From: Xestospongia bergquistia
Taxonomy: Eukaryota; Porifera; Demospongiae; Haplosclerida; Petrosiidae
Direction of reading: 5' to 3'
Length of the DNA: 64,000 bases
Assembly (NCBI GenBank): GCA_963965975.1
Contig: OZ014413.1
Coordinates: 994,501-1,058,500, forward strand
The notes beneath the pieces are model-generated. The model did not search any database. It was not told the origin of the DNA and worked only from the letters and a program-made list of their open reading frames with translations. Position 1 is the stretch's first letter; the number at the start of each line of letters is the position of its first letter. Position numbers and translations under genes: made by a program. Of this stretch, positions 61,022 to 64,000 are shown piece after piece.

Positions 61022-62894
61022 TTTTTGGTATTTTCTGGTTTAGTAAGTCATCAATTCACTTACTTTTTACAATTAGCCAGTGGAATAACTATGTAGTTTA
61101 TTAAGCAAGTTAAATTAATAACTTCCAACTAATTCTTAAAATATTTTGTTCAAATACTTTTGTCACAACTTTCGTTCTTAGATATTTGATTTATAAGAAA
61201 GAATAAGTATGTTTATATTATACTATGTACATTGATAGTAGACTCCATGACACTATTGATAATCATTACTAGTTATTTTTTTAATCTATGTTTTTTGTAA
61301 TGTTGAATTGTGAGATCATTGTTTATACTTTGTAGTTGTTTAACTAATTGTTATAACTGCTTGTTTGTTTTATCCATTGTTAATTACTACTCTATTATGA
61401 ACATAACTGAAGCAAACAGTCACCAACCATGGTATCAAACAGTTAGAAAGGTCACTGATGAAGAACACAAGTTGACACCACTTAAAACAATCCTTGTGAC
61501 AGAATAGAATACTCCATGTTTATGACCTTGTTTTTTTCTCATGAATTCGAGCATGATTATAACTCATTAGCACATTATTATATGAATCAATGTAGGGTAT
61601 GATGTTTTTGATTACAATTTCAACAAAGGATAAACAACACTAGGAAAATTTTTATGACATTAACTCTGTATATCTTTGAGAGATCTACATACATCTTGGA
61701 AGAGTAAAATGATAACTGTTATCATGTTATATCCCTGCTCTTGGATCTATAGTATGTTTCTTGTCCTATGACTTGTACATGTGAATCTCATGATAATGTT
61801 GTAAGATAAATATAATATATATAAATATTTCTATTAATTTTAAAATTTAAAAAGTTTCTTCAAACATCTTTCCAGAGCTAAAACCTCAGTTGTCTACAGT
61901 TAAATCATTTTATGATATTATTTCTATAGTACGAGAGAAGTGTACTATAATCAATGTTACTTACTTTGAGGCAATCATTGATCATTATGACATTGCAAAG
62001 GCTAAAGGTCATGTTTTGAAGTTTTGTTCCAGTATAAATGAATTTTGTGAGAAGACAAATCTCAGTGTGTGTAAAAATGAGAACTTCATGACCAGTTCAT
62101 CCACTCTTCTCAAGTGTGAGACTATTCAGTTTGTTCTGGAATGGAAGACAGATAAATACACACTCGGTGCAATAAGAGAACTATTATGGAAAAGTATTTG
62201 GCAGTATGTCTATGAGAGTCTTAGTTAAACAAGTAAAGGAAGAGATGATTGTAAACTGTTATGCTCCACAGCATATAATGGATCTTCTACAGCATAATGC
62301 AGAAGAGATTGTTCTCTTTCTAGGTTGCTTTGGAGTAGTCAAACTGACAATGGGCTACCATGTTGTTTGGGAAGCACATGAGGTATGAAACAAGTATAGT
62401 AACACTCAGTAGATATAGTAACTTTTAATAGGAAACAAGTGCTTATGAAGAAGGACTAGCTGAGCTCGAGGGACGTGATATAGATATTTGGGAAACATTA
62501 ACTTTGAATCACATGATTCAAACATTAACTTTGAACACTGGACGTGAAGAGGACAAAGGTATATGGTAATTGGTATGTCCTTTTAAGTAGTATTGATAGT
62601 CAGTGTAAAAGATTAAAAAAGAGATGAGTATGTATCTCAATTTTATCTCTTGTATTAAAGAATAAATTTAGAAGTCATTCTTGTCTTCTTTTGAATGTTC
62701 TTTAAAAACATGTAGTATATGTGAAAGCCATCTCCCCATATTACACAATAACTACATCTCCTTAGTATTGTCATCTATGATATAACATTATCCATTAATG
62801 TCAAGTCAATTAACTATTAATTAAATATGTATGTAAATTGTTCATTTATTTGTAGAAAGTACATCAAAGAGTTCACAACTAAAGGAGAGAGATG
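60269..62894. repeat. Segmental duplication, copy 2 (copy 1 at 35729-38363)
   Basis: See copy 1. This copy keeps the CTAG acceptor at 60704-60707 but has an extra A in the N-terminal-domain exon. Confidence 0.85.
61397..61507 (+). other. Conserved 36-codon small ORF, duplicate copy
   Basis: Same protein as at 36861-36971. The surrounding 61022-61396 and 61508-61875 stretches hold no other recognisable feature. Confidence 0.3.
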
Positions 62895-62938
62895 AACACA
62901 TCATTTGTTCAAAGGAAAGTCCAAAAGGCATCAAATAG
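61876..62938 (+). pseudogene. N-terminal helical domain exons, frameshifted duplicate
   Basis: It matches 37340-38384. The A run after CTATTATGG is one base longer (62190-62193), so the frame shifts to KSIWQYVY and ends. Downstream the old frame is open again (MIVNCYAPQHIMDLLQHN is read from the shifted frame at 62206-62388). The tail exon (62850s to TAG 62936-62938) differs from the first copy after KERD. Likely inactive. Confidence 0.65.
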
Positions 62939-63369
62939 TACATATAATATTAATGTTAAGGTTCATATTATTTGTCAGATCCAAAATGATAATATCAGAA
63001 GTTAAAATGAGAAACCACAAGCAATATTAATTTTACTACTAAGTCAATATAAAGAGGACAATACTAATGTCTTCAATATATATTGTTTTACTTTAATACA
63101 TGAACCATAACTACACTTACTACTATTAACTCTTCTATAGTATACATTACATAGTATGGTGTTGTTAGTCATTTTGTACACTATTTTATTGTATTTGTTT
63201 TCTTGTTTGATGTTCTAATCCTTTTTTGCACAATTATTATACATATCTATATTATTATTATGTGATCATTTTAGTGTTTATTAGTTAATTAGTTTGTCTA
63301 AGCAAAATAATTATATTTACTTAATTTACGGAATTTAGTAGTCAGTATATTTCAGTATATTTTAAAATC
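62939..63369. other. Intergenic, upstream of the cathepsin gene
   Basis: AT-rich; presumably holds the promoter of the 63370 gene, but no distinct motif stands out. Confidence 0.4.
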
Positions 63370-63935
63370 ATGGGACTCCTTGGTAGCTTGTTATCATGTC
63401 TTCTTTGGCTTCAAGTCTTCTCTGCTCCGTATTCTTCAAACTTGGACAGTTTTACAAGATATGTTTGTGATTACAATAAAGAATACATCAATGATACAAC
63501 TCAACTAGTGAAAAGATTTCATATTTTCCAGGTATTAAGTGAATTTAAGTAATAACTGCCACGCCCATCATTTATAGCTATTGTTTTCTTTCAGCAAAGT
63601 CTTTTACGTCATGAAAAATTGAATGCATTTGAAGCAAAAAATGGAGGACATGCTAAATATGGAGTTAATAAGTTCTCTGATCTTACTCAAGAAGAGTTTA
63701 GAGGTAAGTTTTAAAACACTTAAAGTAAGTGATGTACATATACATGTTTGTCACTATATATCATAGTTATCTTCTTGATCAACTTAATAATATCATTATT
63801 ATTATAATATAAATAATAACAGTATTAGTAATAATTACATGACATTTATTTCTCTAAACATTATAATTGTACATTATAATCTCATTATGTTTTATAAGTT
63901 ATTGTTTATTACTATTTATAGTAGTTAGTGTACTT

Positions 63936-63984
<49 letters not shown>

Positions 63985-64000
63985 GCTACGCATTTGTCAA
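63370..64000 (+). CDS. Cathepsin L-like (C1A) protease, 5' end, runs off the window
   Basis: Exon 1, 63370-63531: a signal peptide (MGLLGSLLSCLLWLQVFSAP) followed by the start of the I29 propeptide (YNKEYINDTTQLVKRFHIF, the ERFNIN-type spacing). Exon 2, 63595-63703: the GNFD-like region, KYGVNKFSDLTQEEF. Exon 3 probably begins at 63986, after a CT-repeat tract. The catalytic domain is beyond the window. The enzyme would be secreted or lysosomal. It is the only copy here with a start, signal and propeptide, and may represent the parent of the 3'-half fragments. Start chosen as the first ATG before the hydrophobic segment. Confidence 0.85.
63938..63983. repeat. (CT)n microsatellite forming a splice tract
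   Basis: About 23 CT units end directly in CTAG, the predicted acceptor of cathepsin exon 3. It serves as the polypyrimidine tract. Confidence 0.85.

Overview
This is AT-rich animal nuclear DNA. Genes are split into many small exons by short GT-AG introns of about 45-100 bases, along with some longer ones. The protein domains (Death, CARD/DED-like, ZU5, leucine-rich repeats, papain-family protease) and the style of tandem duplication suggest a demosponge such as Amphimedon queenslandica. That assignment is inference; no marker gene fixes it. All exon joins below were derived by eye from splice signals, reading frame and comparison of the copies inside the window.

Layout. (1) 1-4722: 3' part of a Death / coiled-coil / ZU5 / UPA-like / CARD-like gene ending in a Lys/Ser-rich nuclear-type tail. 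A decayed partial copy lies at 11565-14010 and fragments at 48617-50299. (2) A second family, which I call LRR-ZU5 membrane proteins, has gene A at 18789-27097 (complete, about 1298 aa), gene B at 41331-46710 (one nonsense codon) and gene C at 51879-57841 (complete, about 907 aa). Pseudogenes of this family lie at 8523-10901 and 30111-32272. The order of parts is N-terminal helical domain, ribonuclease-inhibitor-type LRR, coiled coil, Death domain (A only), an array of coiled-coil microexons, a membrane segment, ZU5 plus a UPA-like region, then two or three more membrane segments. (3) A third family carries tandem CARD/DED-like domains: 35296-36485 and 58695-61021, with single exons at 14113 and 33958. 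(4) Five papain-family (cathepsin-like) 3'-half copies lie at about 15.5, 16.7, 27.8, 32.9 and 38.4 kb, most of them broken. The 5' end of a separate intact-looking cathepsin gene enters at 63370. (5) A 2.6-kb block at 35729-38363 is repeated almost identically at 60269-62894.

The most striking system is the microexon array of genes A and B. Exons of 42 or 63 bases code for exactly 14 or 21 residues, which is two or three coiled-coil heptads. All are phase 1-1 and are separated by nearly identical 52-base introns. Any unit can be gained, lost or skipped without breaking the frame or the heptad register. In these genes every internal exon from the N-terminal domain through the first membrane segment is phase 1-1, so whole domains can be removed the same way; B has lost its N-terminal domain exon and both B and C have lost the Death exon. 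The parts resemble those of PIDD (LRR, ZU5, Death), but they are rearranged and anchored in a membrane. ZU5 is predicted on the non-cytoplasmic side, where glycosylation sequons recur. The Death and CARD-like proteins nearby would be plausible signalling partners, but that is inference.
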